A DNA stretch of 64,000 nt from Pedobacter sp. BMA. Its GTDB lineage: Bacteria > Bacteroidota > Bacteroidia > Sphingobacteriales > Sphingobacteriaceae. A program made the position numbers and the translations under genes. Positions within the stretch are counted from its first letter, which is position 1. The number at the start of each line of letters is the position of its first letter. This document shows positions 43,959 to 52,512 of the stretch, one piece after another. The notes under the pieces are model-generated. The model was not told the DNA's origin, did not search any database, and was given only the letters and a program-made list of their open reading frames with translations. The stretch is taken from NCBI RefSeq assembly GCF_001027745.1, contig NZ_LECU01000005.1, forward strand, positions 496,001 through 560,000, written 5' to 3'.

Positions 43959-46430
43959 ATGAGTAAACAAGATATATTTGATTTCCATTCTGCTATGCCC
44001 ATAATAAACGAGGATACCGAATTTTTTCCATTAATGTCTCAACAAGACGAAGATGAGATGAACAATGAGGAAACCCCTGAAACATTGGCCATATTGCCTT
44101 TGCGGAATACCGTACTTTTTCCTGGGGTAGTTATTCCAATAACTGTTGGAAGGGATAAATCAATAAAATTAATTAAAGAAGCTTATAAAGGAAATAAAAT
44201 TATTGGGGTTGTATCTCAAAAGGATGTTTCTATAGAAGACCCTACATTCGAGCAACTTAACACGGTAGGAACAGTTGCAAACATTGTAAAATTGTTGCAA
44301 ATGCCTGATGGTAACACCACTGTAATTATACAGGGCAAGCAACGCTTCAGTTTAATTGAAGAGGTACAAAACGAGCCATATATCAAAGCTGTTGTTAAAA
44401 AATTTGAGGAGCAGAAGCACAAAACGGACAAAGAGTTTAAAGCACTTATAGCCTCTATCCGTGAGATGTCTGCCCAGATCATCCAGCTTTCGCCTAACAT
44501 ACCTAGCGAAGCCAGTATTGCATTAAAAAACATCGAAAGCAATTCTTTTCTGATCAACTTTATATCTTCAAATATGAATGCCGAAATGGCCGACAAGCAA
44601 AAAATCCTTGAAATGGATAAATTGCAGGATCGCGCACAGAAGGTAATGGAGCTTTTGATGATCGAGTTGCAGATGCTCGAGTTGAGAAATCAGATTCAAT
44701 CGAAGGTGAGAACTGATTTAGACAAGCAGCAAAGAGACTATTTCCTGAATCAGCAGTTAAAAACCATTCAGGAAGAATTGGGCGGAAACTCTGCCGACCT
44801 CGAATTTGATGCCCTGCAGGAAAAAGCTAAACTTAAAAAATGGTCGAAAGAGGTTTATTCCCACTTCGATAAAGAACTCGACAAACTTGGCCGCATGAAT
44901 CCTGCGGCTCCGGATTATTCCGTTCAGTTAAATTATCTTGAGCTTTTACTGGATTTACCGTGGAGTGAGTTTACCAAAGATAACTTTGACTTAAAGCGTG
45001 CTCAGCGGATCCTGGATAAGGATCACTTCGGGTTGGAAAAAGTGAAGCAAAGAATTATTGAATATTTAGCAGTATTGAAGCTAAAACGCAATATGAAGGC
45101 CCCCATTCTATGCCTTGTAGGCCCTCCGGGAGTTGGAAAAACATCACTTGGAAAGTCAGTTGCAAAAGCACTGGGGCGCAAATACGTTAGAATGGCCCTG
45201 GGTGGTATTCGTGATGAAGCTGAAATCCGTGGTCACCGTAAAACCTACATTGGTGCTATGCCTGGGCGCATTATCTCGTCTATTAAAAAAGCAGGCGCTG
45301 ATAACCCGGTTTTTGTTTTGGATGAAATCGATAAAGTAGGAACCGATCACCGGGGTGACCCATCTTCTGCGCTTCTGGAAGTACTGGACCCTGAGCAAAA
45401 CAATGCCTTTTATGATCACTACGTGGAGATGGATTACGATTTATCTAACATCCTGTTCATTGCTACCGCAAACTCATTGAGCACCATACAGCCTGCTTTA
45501 CTGGATCGTATGGAGGTTATTGAGGTGAACGGATATACCATTGAAGAAAAGATCGAAATCGCGAAGAAATACCTTCTGCCCAAACAGAAAGAAAATCACG
45601 GTTTACAGGCAAAAGATATTAATTTGAAGCCTGCACTGATTGAAAAGGTAATTGAAGATTATACCAGGGAATCAGGTGTTCGTGGTTTGGAAAAACGGAT
45701 AGGTTCGATTGTTCGTGGTGTGGCAACGAAAATTGCTATGGAAGAAAGTTATGAACCTACCTTAACTCATGCCGACATAGAACGCATTTTAGGTGCACCC
45801 ATCTACGATAAAGATTTGTATGAAGGAAACGAGGTTGCTGGTGTGGTAACTGGATTAGCGTGGACAAGCGTTGGTGGTGATATCCTATTTATAGAGGCCA
45901 GTTTAAGTCCCGGAAAAGGAAAATTAACTTTAACAGGTAACCTGGGGGATGTGATGAAGGAATCGGCTGTAATCGCGTTGGCTTATCTGCGGGCACATGC
46001 AGCTGAGTTCGGTATCGATTATTCTTTGTTCGATAGCTGGGATGTGCATGTCCACGTTCCTGCAGGCGCAACGCCTAAAGATGGCCCTTCAGCGGGTGTA
46101 ACCATGTTAACGGCGCTTACGTCAGCATTTACACAGCGGAAGGTTAAACAACACCTGGCCATGACGGGTGAGATTACTTTAAGGGGAAAAGTTCTTCCGG
46201 TGGGTGGAATTAAAGAGAAGATTCTTGCAGCTAAACGCGCTAACATCAAGGAAATCATCCTATGTAAAAGTAATAGAAAAGACATTCTGGAAATTAAGGA
46301 AAGCTACATTAAAGACCTGCAATTTCACTATGTAAGTGAAATGAGTGAGGTTATTGATATGGCACTAACTAAAAACAAGGTTAAAAAACCTTTGGATTTG
46401 AGTATAAAAATCAAGCCTATCGTTAACTAG
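43959..46430 (+). CDS. lon: ATP-dependent protease Lon
   Basis: Serine AAA+ protease of 823 residues from the ATG at 43959; the GTG two codons earlier is less likely. An acidic N-terminal segment of about 45 residues (rich in Asp/Glu, no family match) precedes the LON substrate domain starting at [16 protein letters not shown]. The Walker A motif GPPGVGKTS lies near residue 389, Walker B at [10 protein letters not shown], and the catalytic Ser-Lys dyad at [11 protein letters not shown] (near 711) and [13 protein letters not shown]. Degrades misfolded and regulatory proteins. Promoter features upstream suggest stress control. Confidence 0.98.
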   Translation: MSKQDIFDFHSAMPIINEDTEFFPLMSQQDEDEMNNEETPETLAILPLRNTVLFPGVVIPITVGRDKSIKLIKEAYKGNKIIGVVSQKDVSIEDPTFEQLNTVGTVANIVKLLQMPDGNTTVIIQGKQRFSLIEEVQNEPYIKAVVKKFEEQKHKTDKEFKALIASIREMSAQIIQLSPNIPSEASIALKNIESNSFLINFISSNMNAEMADKQKILEMDKLQDRAQKVMELLMIELQMLELRNQIQSKVRTDLDKQQRDYFLNQQLKTIQEELGGNSADLEFDALQEKAKLKKWSKEVYSHFDKELDKLGRMNPAAPDYSVQLNYLELLLDLPWSEFTKDNFDLKRAQRILDKDHFGLEKVKQRIIEYLAVLKLKRNMKAPILCLVGPPGVGKTSLGKSVAKALGRKYVRMALGGIRDEAEIRGHRKTYIGAMPGRIISSIKKAGADNPVFVLDEIDKVGTDHRGDPSSALLEVLDPEQNNAFYDHYVEMDYDLSNILFIATANSLSTIQPALLDRMEVIEVNGYTIEEKIEIAKKYLLPKQKENHGLQAKDINLKPALIEKVIEDYTRESGVRGLEKRIGSIVRGVATKIAMEESYEPTLTHADIERILGAPIYDKDLYEGNEVAGVVTGLAWTSVGGDILFIEASLSPGKGKLTLTGNLGDVMKESAVIALAYLRAHAAEFGIDYSLFDSWDVHVHVPAGATPKDGPSAGVTMLTALTSAFTQRKVKQHLAMTGEITLRGKVLPVGGIKEKILAAKRANIKEIILCKSNRKDILEIKESYIKDLQFHYVSEMSEVIDMALTKNKVKKPLDLSIKIKPIVN

Positions 46431-46484
46431 TTTGTAATCTTTTAGTTTTTGAATTAAATATTCAATTACAATAAATACATTTAT

Positions 46485-46510
46485 AGCCCGGATAAAATCC
46501 GGGCTTTTTT
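46485..46510 (+). terminator. Rho-independent terminator of lon abutting the next start codon
   Basis: AGCCCGGAT (46485-46493) pairs perfectly with ATCCGGGCT (46497-46505) around AAA, then a T run to 46510. The ATG of the LpxR-like gene is the very next base. Confidence 0.92.
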
Positions 46511-47458
46511 ATGAAATCATTTTTTACTACGGCATTTTTATGCTTTGTGTTTCTCTCGGCTTTTAGCCAGTCGTTTAAAAACGAATTTGGCTTTAAGACA
46601 GAAAACGATGCTTATCTGGCAACATTAAACGACCGCTATTATACAAACGGCTTATTTATATATTTCAGAAGGGCTTTAAATTCTGAGAAATTTTCTGAAC
46701 GGATAGAGAAGAAAACCTATGAAATATCAGCCGGACAGAAAATGTATACCCCCTATTGGGGCCAGGTACCGAAAAAAGAAAATCAGGATCGTCCTTTTGC
46801 AGGCTATCTATATGCAGGTGCTGCCTATTCCATATTTTATAAGGATGAAAGCGTTCTGAAAACTAGTGTAGAAATTGGAACGGTGGGTCCTCACTCACTC
46901 GCTCAGGACGCACAGGAGCTCCTCCATCAAACAGTCGGTTTTTATACTCCTGCCGGCTGGGAATACCAGATCAGAAATGAAGTAGCCGTTAACCTGGCTG
47001 CAACCTATAGCAAACTTTTCATCCGATCAAACGATCATGTAGTTGACCTTAGCGGTCAGGGATATGCAAATATTGGCACAACGTTTTCAGGTCTTGGCGC
47101 ATCAGCAATGTTGAGGGCAGGCAGATTAAACCAGCTTTTTAATAGTACCACCCATAACGCTGTAATCGGGAATGCCAAAACGGCCAGTTTAAATAAATCT
47201 GAATTTTTTGTTTACGCTAAACCACAACTCAATTTCGTGGCTTACGATGCAACCATTCAAGGCAGCTTGTTTAATAACAACAGTCCTTTAACTTTTGGAA
47301 TTAAGCCGATCGTATTTGAACAGCAGTTTGGTGTAAACTACAGTTCGAAGCGTTTTACAGTGGATTTCAATGTCATCTTCAAAACAAAAGAAATCAAGAG
47401 TGTGGCCCAGGCACAAAATTATGGCGGCCTGAGTTTATACTACAGGTTTGGGAAGTAA
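46511..47458 (+). CDS. LpxR-like outer-membrane lipid A deacylase (DUF2219)
   Basis: A 315-residue protein with a signal peptide (cut near SAFSQ) and a 12-strand barrel pattern. LpxR landmarks are present: Asn-Asp in KTENDAYL, the NDRYYTNGLFIYF segment, DRPFAGYLYAGAAY, TVGPHSLAQDAQELLHQTVG with its catalytic His, and GWEYQIRNEVAV. LpxR removes the 3'-acyloxyacyl chain from lipid A; activity here is inferred from the motifs. The signal peptide fixes the start at the ATG touching the lon terminator. A -7-like TACATTTA (46476-46483) lies just before the hairpin. Confidence 0.88.
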   Translation: MKSFFTTAFLCFVFLSAFSQSFKNEFGFKTENDAYLATLNDRYYTNGLFIYFRRALNSEKFSERIEKKTYEISAGQKMYTPYWGQVPKKENQDRPFAGYLYAGAAYSIFYKDESVLKTSVEIGTVGPHSLAQDAQELLHQTVGFYTPAGWEYQIRNEVAVNLAATYSKLFIRSNDHVVDLSGQGYANIGTTFSGLGASAMLRAGRLNQLFNSTTHNAVIGNAKTASLNKSEFFVYAKPQLNFVAYDATIQGSLFNNNSPLTFGIKPIVFEQQFGVNYSSKRFTVDFNVIFKTKEIKSVAQAQNYGGLSLYYRFGK

Positions 47459-47501
47459 TTTGAATGATTAAACTCGGGAGAAGGTTTATTTCAACTGCAG
47501 A

Positions 47502-47912
47502 CTAATCAACTTGGGGCTTTCTTCTCGCCTCTTTTCTCAGCGAGTTGACCGATTTTTCTTTCAATCGGCTTTCAATGACTCCTTTAGGAATCCTGGTTGG
47601 CTTTCGTTTCCTGTCAACTTTAAGCGATTTTTTAAACAAGTCGATTAATTTGGCAATGGTTTTCTCTTTATTCAAGAGCTGGCTCCTATCTTCCTGCGAA
47701 ACAACATGCAGCAAACCGTCAGTATCCAACCTGTTTGCTAACCTAGCCTTTAGTAACGTTTTTTCATTGTCATCAAAAAAAGACGCATTTTCAACATCAA
47801 AAATCAACTCCACTTTACTGGAAACTTTATTTACGTTTTGCCCACCTTTCCCTCCGCTCCTGGAGGTTTTGAATATCACTGACCTTAAAATTTCTTCTCT
47901 CGTGGGTAACAT
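47502..47912 (-). CDS. arfB: Peptidyl-tRNA hydrolase ArfB (YaeJ), ribosome rescue
   Basis: A 136-residue release-factor-like protein that frees stalled ribosomes on non-stop mRNA. The GGQ motif is in SGGKGGQNVNKV near residue 23, and the basic C-terminal tail (RRKPTRIP..KEKSVNSLRKEARRK) fits the mRNA entry channel. No codon-recognition domain, which distinguishes it from PrfA/PrfB. Divergent from cmk with both promoters in the 72-base gap; its own -7 box leaves four bases before the ATG. Confidence 0.93.
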   Translation of the reverse strand: MLPTREEILRSVIFKTSRSGGKGGQNVNKVSSKVELIFDVENASFFDDNEKTLLKARLANRLDTDGLLHVVSQEDRSQLLNKEKTIAKLIDLFKKSLKVDRKRKPTRIPKGVIESRLKEKSVNSLRKEARRKPQVD

Positions 47913-47916
47913 GTCA

Positions 47917-47924
47917 CAAAAGTA
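47917..47924 (-). promoter_or_regulatory. -7 box of arfB, probable leaderless start
   Basis: On the minus strand TACTTTTG is followed by TGAC and then the ATG at 47912. Transcription would start at or within a base or two of the start codon. Confidence 0.52.
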
Positions 47925-47970
47925 TGAAGAATAGTAATCTAAAAAAATTTAATAAGTTCACCGCCTTTTC

Positions 47971-47978
47971 TACCTTTG
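47971..47978 (+). promoter_or_regulatory. -7 box of cmk, probable leaderless start
   Basis: TACCTTTG is followed by TACACA and the ATG at 47985. The leader would be two bases or fewer. Confidence 0.55.
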
Positions 47979-47984
47979 TACACA

Positions 47985-48668
47985 ATGAAGAAAAACTTGG
48001 TTATAGCTATTGATGGCTATTCATCTTGCGGGAAAAGCACATTAGCAAAGGCACTGGCTAAAAAATTAGGTTTCATTTATGTAGATAGCGGCGCCATGTA
48101 CCGCGCGGTAACCCTATATTTTTTGTGGAACCATATTGATGTAAACAGTGATGAAGCGGTAACCGATGCATTGCAACATATTGAACTGAATTTTCACTCA
48201 CGTGACTACGAATCGCACATCACCCTGAACGGTGAAGAAGTTTCTGATGAAATCCGTTTAATGCCCGTATCTGAAAATGTGAGTGAAGTTTCTGCCCATA
48301 AAATCGTTCGCCATGAAATGGTAAAACAGCAGCAACGCATGGGGAAATCCAAAAACATTGTGATGGATGGCAGGGATATAGGAACTACTGTTTTTCCTGA
48401 TGCTCCTCTAAAACTTTTCATGACGGCCGATCCGAAAATCAGGGCTGAACGCAGATTTAAGGAGCTGGAAAGTAAAGGCAATAACCAGACGACGTTGGAA
48501 GAGGTTTTCGAAAACCTGGCCCACCGCGATTATGCAGACACCACCCGGAAAGAAAGTCCGCTAGTGAGAGCTGATGATGCAATCATATTGGATAACACCA
48601 ACTTGACTCAGGAAGAACAGCTTGAATTTGCATTAGAAAGGGTAACAGCTCTATTACCGCAGTCATAA
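47985..48668 (+). CDS. cmk: Cytidylate kinase
   Basis: Phosphorylates CMP and dCMP. 227 residues from the ATG at 47985; a TTG three codons earlier lies within the -7 box and is rejected. The P-loop is AIDGYSSCGKSTLAKALA, the CMP-binding region includes YVDSGAMYRAVTLYF and VVFPDAPLKLFMTA-type strands (TTVFPDAPLKLFMTAD), and the lid has RRFKEL and the DxxR-like HRDYADTTRKESPL. Downstream of it, rpsA lies 3.8 kb away, not adjacent as in many bacteria. Confidence 0.96.
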   Translation: MKKNLVIAIDGYSSCGKSTLAKALAKKLGFIYVDSGAMYRAVTLYFLWNHIDVNSDEAVTDALQHIELNFHSRDYESHITLNGEEVSDEIRLMPVSENVSEVSAHKIVRHEMVKQQQRMGKSKNIVMDGRDIGTTVFPDAPLKLFMTADPKIRAERRFKELESKGNNQTTLEEVFENLAHRDYADTTRKESPLVRADDAIILDNTNLTQEEQLEFALERVTALLPQS

Positions 48669-48730
48669 AATTATAAAGATAAGGTTTGATTTAAATTTCA
48701 TACTTTTAGCTGCTAACCAATAAGGCAACC

Positions 48731-49561
48731 ATGAATTTAAAACACACATCTGCTCTATTTTTATTTTTTGCGTTTATTTCGCTTAATGCCAGCGCCCAAA
48801 AAGGCTGGATCAATCTTTTCAACGGAAAGGATTTAAAGGACTGGAATGTCAAAATATCCAAACATGAATACAAAGACAATTATGCCAATACCTTTCGCGT
48901 TGAAAATGGATTAATGAAAGTGAGTTATGATGGTTATCAGGAATTTGATAAACAATATGGTCACATCTTTTATAAAAAACCTTTTTCTTATTACTTGTTA
49001 AAGGTTACCTACCGTTTTATTGGTGATCAGGCTAAAGGCGGTGAAGGATGGGCAACACGTAACAGCGGCGCAATGCTGCATTGCCAGGATCCGGCAACCA
49101 TTTTAAAAGACCAGGATTTCCCCATTTCGATTGAAGGACAAATCCTGGGTGGCGATGGCGAACATGAACGACACACAAGCAATGTATGTACACCCGGAAC
49201 TTTAATTAATTACAAGGGTGAACTATTTACACCACATTGTCTCGATTCGAAATCAAAAACCTATGCAGGCGACCAATGGGTAACAGCAGAATTTCTGGTG
49301 CTTGGAGATTCAGTAATTAAGCATATCATTGACAACGAAGTGGTATTGGAATATACCAGGCCTCAAATTGGTGGTGGAAATGTTTCCAACTTTGATCCCA
49401 AAGCTAAAACCGATGGCAAGGCACTCAAATCCGGTTATATTTCTTTGCAAAGCGAAAGTCATCCAATCGAGTTTAAATCGGTACAACTTTTCGACCTCTC
49501 GCCTTATTCAAAAGACAAGCGAAAACTTGACACCGTTATTGATCGCATTTTAAAAGAATAA
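48731..49561 (+). CDS. DUF1080 protein, secreted (second copy in the window)
   Basis: A 276-residue secreted protein with a signal peptide ending SLNASAQ. The DUF1080 fold starts GWINLFNGKDLKDWNVKI and includes RNSGAMLHCQDP, FPISIEGQILGGDGEHERHTSN and the final strand GYISLQSESHPIEFKSVQLF. Same superfamily as the protein at 1-462, but longer in the loops and clearly a different subgroup. May hydrolyse 3-keto-glycosides or bind sugars. No Gfo/Idh/MocA gene is next to this copy. Confidence 0.9.
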   Translation: MNLKHTSALFLFFAFISLNASAQKGWINLFNGKDLKDWNVKISKHEYKDNYANTFRVENGLMKVSYDGYQEFDKQYGHIFYKKPFSYYLLKVTYRFIGDQAKGGEGWATRNSGAMLHCQDPATILKDQDFPISIEGQILGGDGEHERHTSNVCTPGTLINYKGELFTPHCLDSKSKTYAGDQWVTAEFLVLGDSVIKHIIDNEVVLEYTRPQIGGGNVSNFDPKAKTDGKALKSGYISLQSESHPIEFKSVQLFDLSPYSKDKRKLDTVIDRILKE

Positions 49562-49615
49562 ACGGTACTGTATTTGCATGTAGATTTTAATCTAATCGCT
49601 AAAAGATCATCTGTA

Positions 49616-51109
49616 ATGCGCCACCATCATCTCTCAAAAGCACTTTTCTTTTTCCTTCTTGTTCTTTTTTCAAGCCCGTTAATAGGCCAAAAAGCCTATT
49701 CTGTAACTGAGATACCTGATCCAAAAAAAACAAACGGTGGTTGGGTGAGTAATCCCGACGGGATACTTAGCTCCGGAGATGTGGCCAGCATCAATGACAC
49801 CATTTCAAACTTTGAACGAAAAACCAACGTTCAGGTTGCAGTAGTCATTGTAAACGATTTTGATCCGGAACAGGAAGATTTTGATTTTGCCTATACGCTT
49901 TTTAATACCTGGGGAATCGGACAGAAAACCAGTAACAACGGAGTATTGCTTTTTATTGCCAAAGATCGAAGGAAATATCGCTTTATTACCGGCACCGGCG
50001 CTGAAGGCGTATTACCGGATGTAAAACTCAAACACATTGCCGAGCAAAACCTCCTGCCTGCCTTCAGGAAAAACGATTATGGCACGGGAATTATCAATAC
50101 GCTCAATGCCATGGGTACCATCATCCTGAATACGGACAATAAGTCCGAACTTAATCAGTTTTTTACCCAGCGTGGTTACAACAGCAACCTGGATAAGGTT
50201 TGGCTTCCTGCTATAGCTATTTGTCTCGCATTCTTCGGATTGTTTAAATTGCTCGGGCGCTATCCGGTGAAACAAGTTAAACCAGGCAAAGGAAATAAAA
50301 TTTTACAGCGGTCAGCACCCAACATAGGGTGCGCAGTGATGGTCTTTACAACAATTTTTGCGGGTATTATATCCATTATTGCCGGCGGATTCGGTTGGTT
50401 CAAAAATATACCACTCTCAGTATTGCCTTATATTTTAGCAACTATTTTAGGCATTTGTCTATTCTTTCGCTATATTTTTCTGATTGAGCACATCAGAAGT
50501 TCCTACCATGATGATGAAAACTTTTCAAATGCAGTAACCTCTTTTCATAAAAAATACGGATGGATGATGCTCTTTTCTCCACTGATCATTTTTGTGGTCA
50601 TCCGGCAGTTTTTCCGCAAAGCTGAAGGCAATAAACGTTTTAAACCGGTATTAGACAGCCGACAGCAGCCTATGGTTCGTTTAGACAGAGATGAGAACAT
50701 TGAAGGTACGCCATTTTTAACAAAAGGCCAGCGAAAAGAGGAAATGATGAAAGTGTACGATTATGACATCTGGCAGAGTGTTGATCAGAAGGAGCACATC
50801 ATAAAAGAGTGGCCGGCCGAAAAATATAACCACTTTGCTGCCTGCCCATCGTGCGGATTCAGAACTTATGAAAGCGACAAGCAGGTAACCGTAAAGGCTG
50901 CAACATACAGTCACGACGGTCAGGCAAAAGTGGTTAATGAGTGTAGTTTTTGCAAACATGTCGAATTCATCAGTTGGGTAACCCTTGCGATGCTGGTAAA
51001 AGAAAGTTCAGGGGGCACATCAGGTTCCTCTTCATCCGGCAGCTCATCATCTTCAAGCAGTTGGGGCGGCGGAAGCAGCAGCGGGGGTGGAAGTGGCGGA
51101 AGCTGGTAG
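49616..51109 (+). CDS. TPM-domain (YgcG-type) membrane protein with zinc ribbon and Ser/Gly tail
   Basis: A 497-residue protein from the ATG at 49616, which places the hydrophobic signal at the N-terminus. An earlier TTG (49574) is less likely. Order: signal, TPM domain (SNPDGILSSGDVASINDTI, NNGVLLFIAKDRRKYRFITG, GVLPDVKLKHI), three or four membrane helices near residues 195-340, and a loop with a C-x2-C ... C-x2-C zinc ribbon (CPSCGF, CSFCKH). A tail almost wholly Ser and Gly ends GGSW. Such tails occur in YgcG proteins. Role unknown, likely in envelope stress or repair. Confidence 0.85.
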   Translation: MRHHHLSKALFFFLLVLFSSPLIGQKAYSVTEIPDPKKTNGGWVSNPDGILSSGDVASINDTISNFERKTNVQVAVVIVNDFDPEQEDFDFAYTLFNTWGIGQKTSNNGVLLFIAKDRRKYRFITGTGAEGVLPDVKLKHIAEQNLLPAFRKNDYGTGIINTLNAMGTIILNTDNKSELNQFFTQRGYNSNLDKVWLPAIAICLAFFGLFKLLGRYPVKQVKPGKGNKILQRSAPNIGCAVMVFTTIFAGIISIIAGGFGWFKNIPLSVLPYILATILGICLFFRYIFLIEHIRSSYHDDENFSNAVTSFHKKYGWMMLFSPLIIFVVIRQFFRKAEGNKRFKPVLDSRQQPMVRLDRDENIEGTPFLTKGQRKEEMMKVYDYDIWQSVDQKEHIIKEWPAEKYNHFAACPSCGFRTYESDKQVTVKAATYSHDGQAKVVNECSFCKHVEFISWVTLAMLVKESSGGTSGSSSSGSSSSSSSWGGGSSSGGGSGGSW

Positions 51110-51233
51110 CCTTACAATCGCATAGGTTATACCCTATCATTTAAATTATTTCCTAATTTTGGCACAGTAGCACGATGTTTGCTCTAAACGTCGTTGCAAT
51201 TTTATTATAACTGCCTGCAGAAATCCTATAACT

Positions 51234-52226
51234 ATGATCAGATTTTTTCTCCTTTTAACTGCCTTTTTTATCTTCTCAAACCGTATAAATGCTCAGGACA
51301 ACTACCGGGTGACTGCCGATAAATTACGGGTTAGGGCAACAAGCGATCAGAAAAGCAGGGTGATAACCACACTTTCCCAAAACGAAAAAATTATGGTTCT
51401 GGATGCCAGCAATGCTAAGTTTTATAAAGTAAAATTGAAAAATGGTGAAGGTTGGGTAAGTAAAGACTTTTTGGAAAAGGTTGCTCCCGCTGCACCTGCC
51501 AGCTCCGCACCAAACCAAACTGCTGCGCCCGCAGCAGCAAGCGATACCGCACAACCAACTTCAGCAAATGCTGATCTCTATCGCGTAACAGCTGATGATT
51601 TACGGGTTCGGGAACAAGCAGATCCAAAAAGTAAAATTGTTGGATATTTACCTAAAGACGAGAATGTGGCAGTTATCGATTCTTCCAATGCAAGCTTCTT
51701 CAAAATCAAGGTTACCAATGGTGAAGGCTGGGTAAGCAAAGAATTTCTGGTTAGAATTTCTCCGGTAAAAACAGCAGCAGAGAAAACAACTGTTGCGGCT
51801 TCTGTGCCCCAAACCAACACCGATTATACAGCCATTATATTTATAGCTGTTGTTGCACTCATCCTTTTTACGATTCTTTATTTTTCTTTAAAATATGCAA
51901 GCGGTAATAAATTCATTATTGGCTTTTCGGTAATCGTGATTCTGGTAGTAGGCTACTTATGTTACATTACTTTTGTACAGCAAAAAGTGGTAACCGGGAC
52001 TTTTGCCAGCAGTGACGATGTGCAGTATAAAACGTTTATTTTTAAATCTAAAGACTCTGTTACTGTTTCTGATGCTTATAATGACTCTACATTTACTTCG
52101 AAATACGTAATCGATGGCGATATGATCAAATTATATGATCAGCAAAACACCATTATGCTACTGATCAGAGATGATAAAACTTTAATTGGAGAAGGCTTTA
52201 CAAGGGGAACGTTTGCAAAGAAATAA
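51234..52226 (+). CDS. Protein with two bacterial SH3 domains and membrane anchors
   Basis: A 330-residue protein: signal peptide (NRINAQ), two SH3b repeats (residues about 23-85 and 115-177, each with the GEGWVSK(D/E)FL end), separated by an Ala/Pro/Ser linker. Then two membrane helices near 198-245 and a C-terminal domain. The repeats are clear internal duplicates: YRVTADKLRVRATSDQKSRV versus YRVTADDLRVREQADPKSKI. SH3b modules bind peptidoglycan or peptides. Transcribed alone. Confidence 0.86.
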   Translation: MIRFFLLLTAFFIFSNRINAQDNYRVTADKLRVRATSDQKSRVITTLSQNEKIMVLDASNAKFYKVKLKNGEGWVSKDFLEKVAPAAPASSAPNQTAAPAAASDTAQPTSANADLYRVTADDLRVREQADPKSKIVGYLPKDENVAVIDSSNASFFKIKVTNGEGWVSKEFLVRISPVKTAAEKTTVAASVPQTNTDYTAIIFIAVVALILFTILYFSLKYASGNKFIIGFSVIVILVVGYLCYITFVQQKVVTGTFASSDDVQYKTFIFKSKDSVTVSDAYNDSTFTSKYVIDGDMIKLYDQQNTIMLLIRDDKTLIGEGFTRGTFAKK

Positions 52227-52467
52227 CTGATTGCAGGGTGCTTTATTTATGATCAAAGTTGTGGCTGATGATAGTTAGAAATCAGATAGATAACGATACG
52301 TCGCGGAGTTACTGCGAACGAAATGAACTGTTTTTAGCCTGCTTAACGTTACTGTTTCTTTATCAAATAGGGGTATTTAGTATTAAACAGATCATGCTTC
52401 TGATTATAATCCGTTAAAAATCAGCAACATTTATTAAAAAAATCTTTTCTATTAATTAAAATATTTT

Positions 52468-52475
52468 TACCTTTG
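52468..52475 (+). promoter_or_regulatory. -7 box of rpsA
   Basis: TACCTTTG is a perfect TAnnTTTG, 37 bases before the rpsA ATG. A small hairpin-like CCCTAAATAGGG follows it at 52480-52491. No -33 TTG is visible, which may be normal for this strong gene. Confidence 0.55.
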
Positions 52476-52494
52476 CAGTCCCTAAATAGGGAAA

Positions 52495-52501
52495 AAAGGA
52501 G
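52495..52501 (+). promoter_or_regulatory. Shine-Dalgarno-like AAAGGAG before rpsA
   Basis: AAAGGAG lies 11 bases before the rpsA ATG. Most genes in this window have no such sequence, as usual in Bacteroidota. This is the clearest SD-like site I noticed. Confidence 0.55.
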
Positions 52502-52512
52502 ATAATTAATTA

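Noticed and set aside
48731..49561. Keto-glycoside module at the second DUF1080 gene
   Set aside because: Neighbours are cmk and a TPM protein; no oxidoreductase is near. Only the fold assignment is kept.
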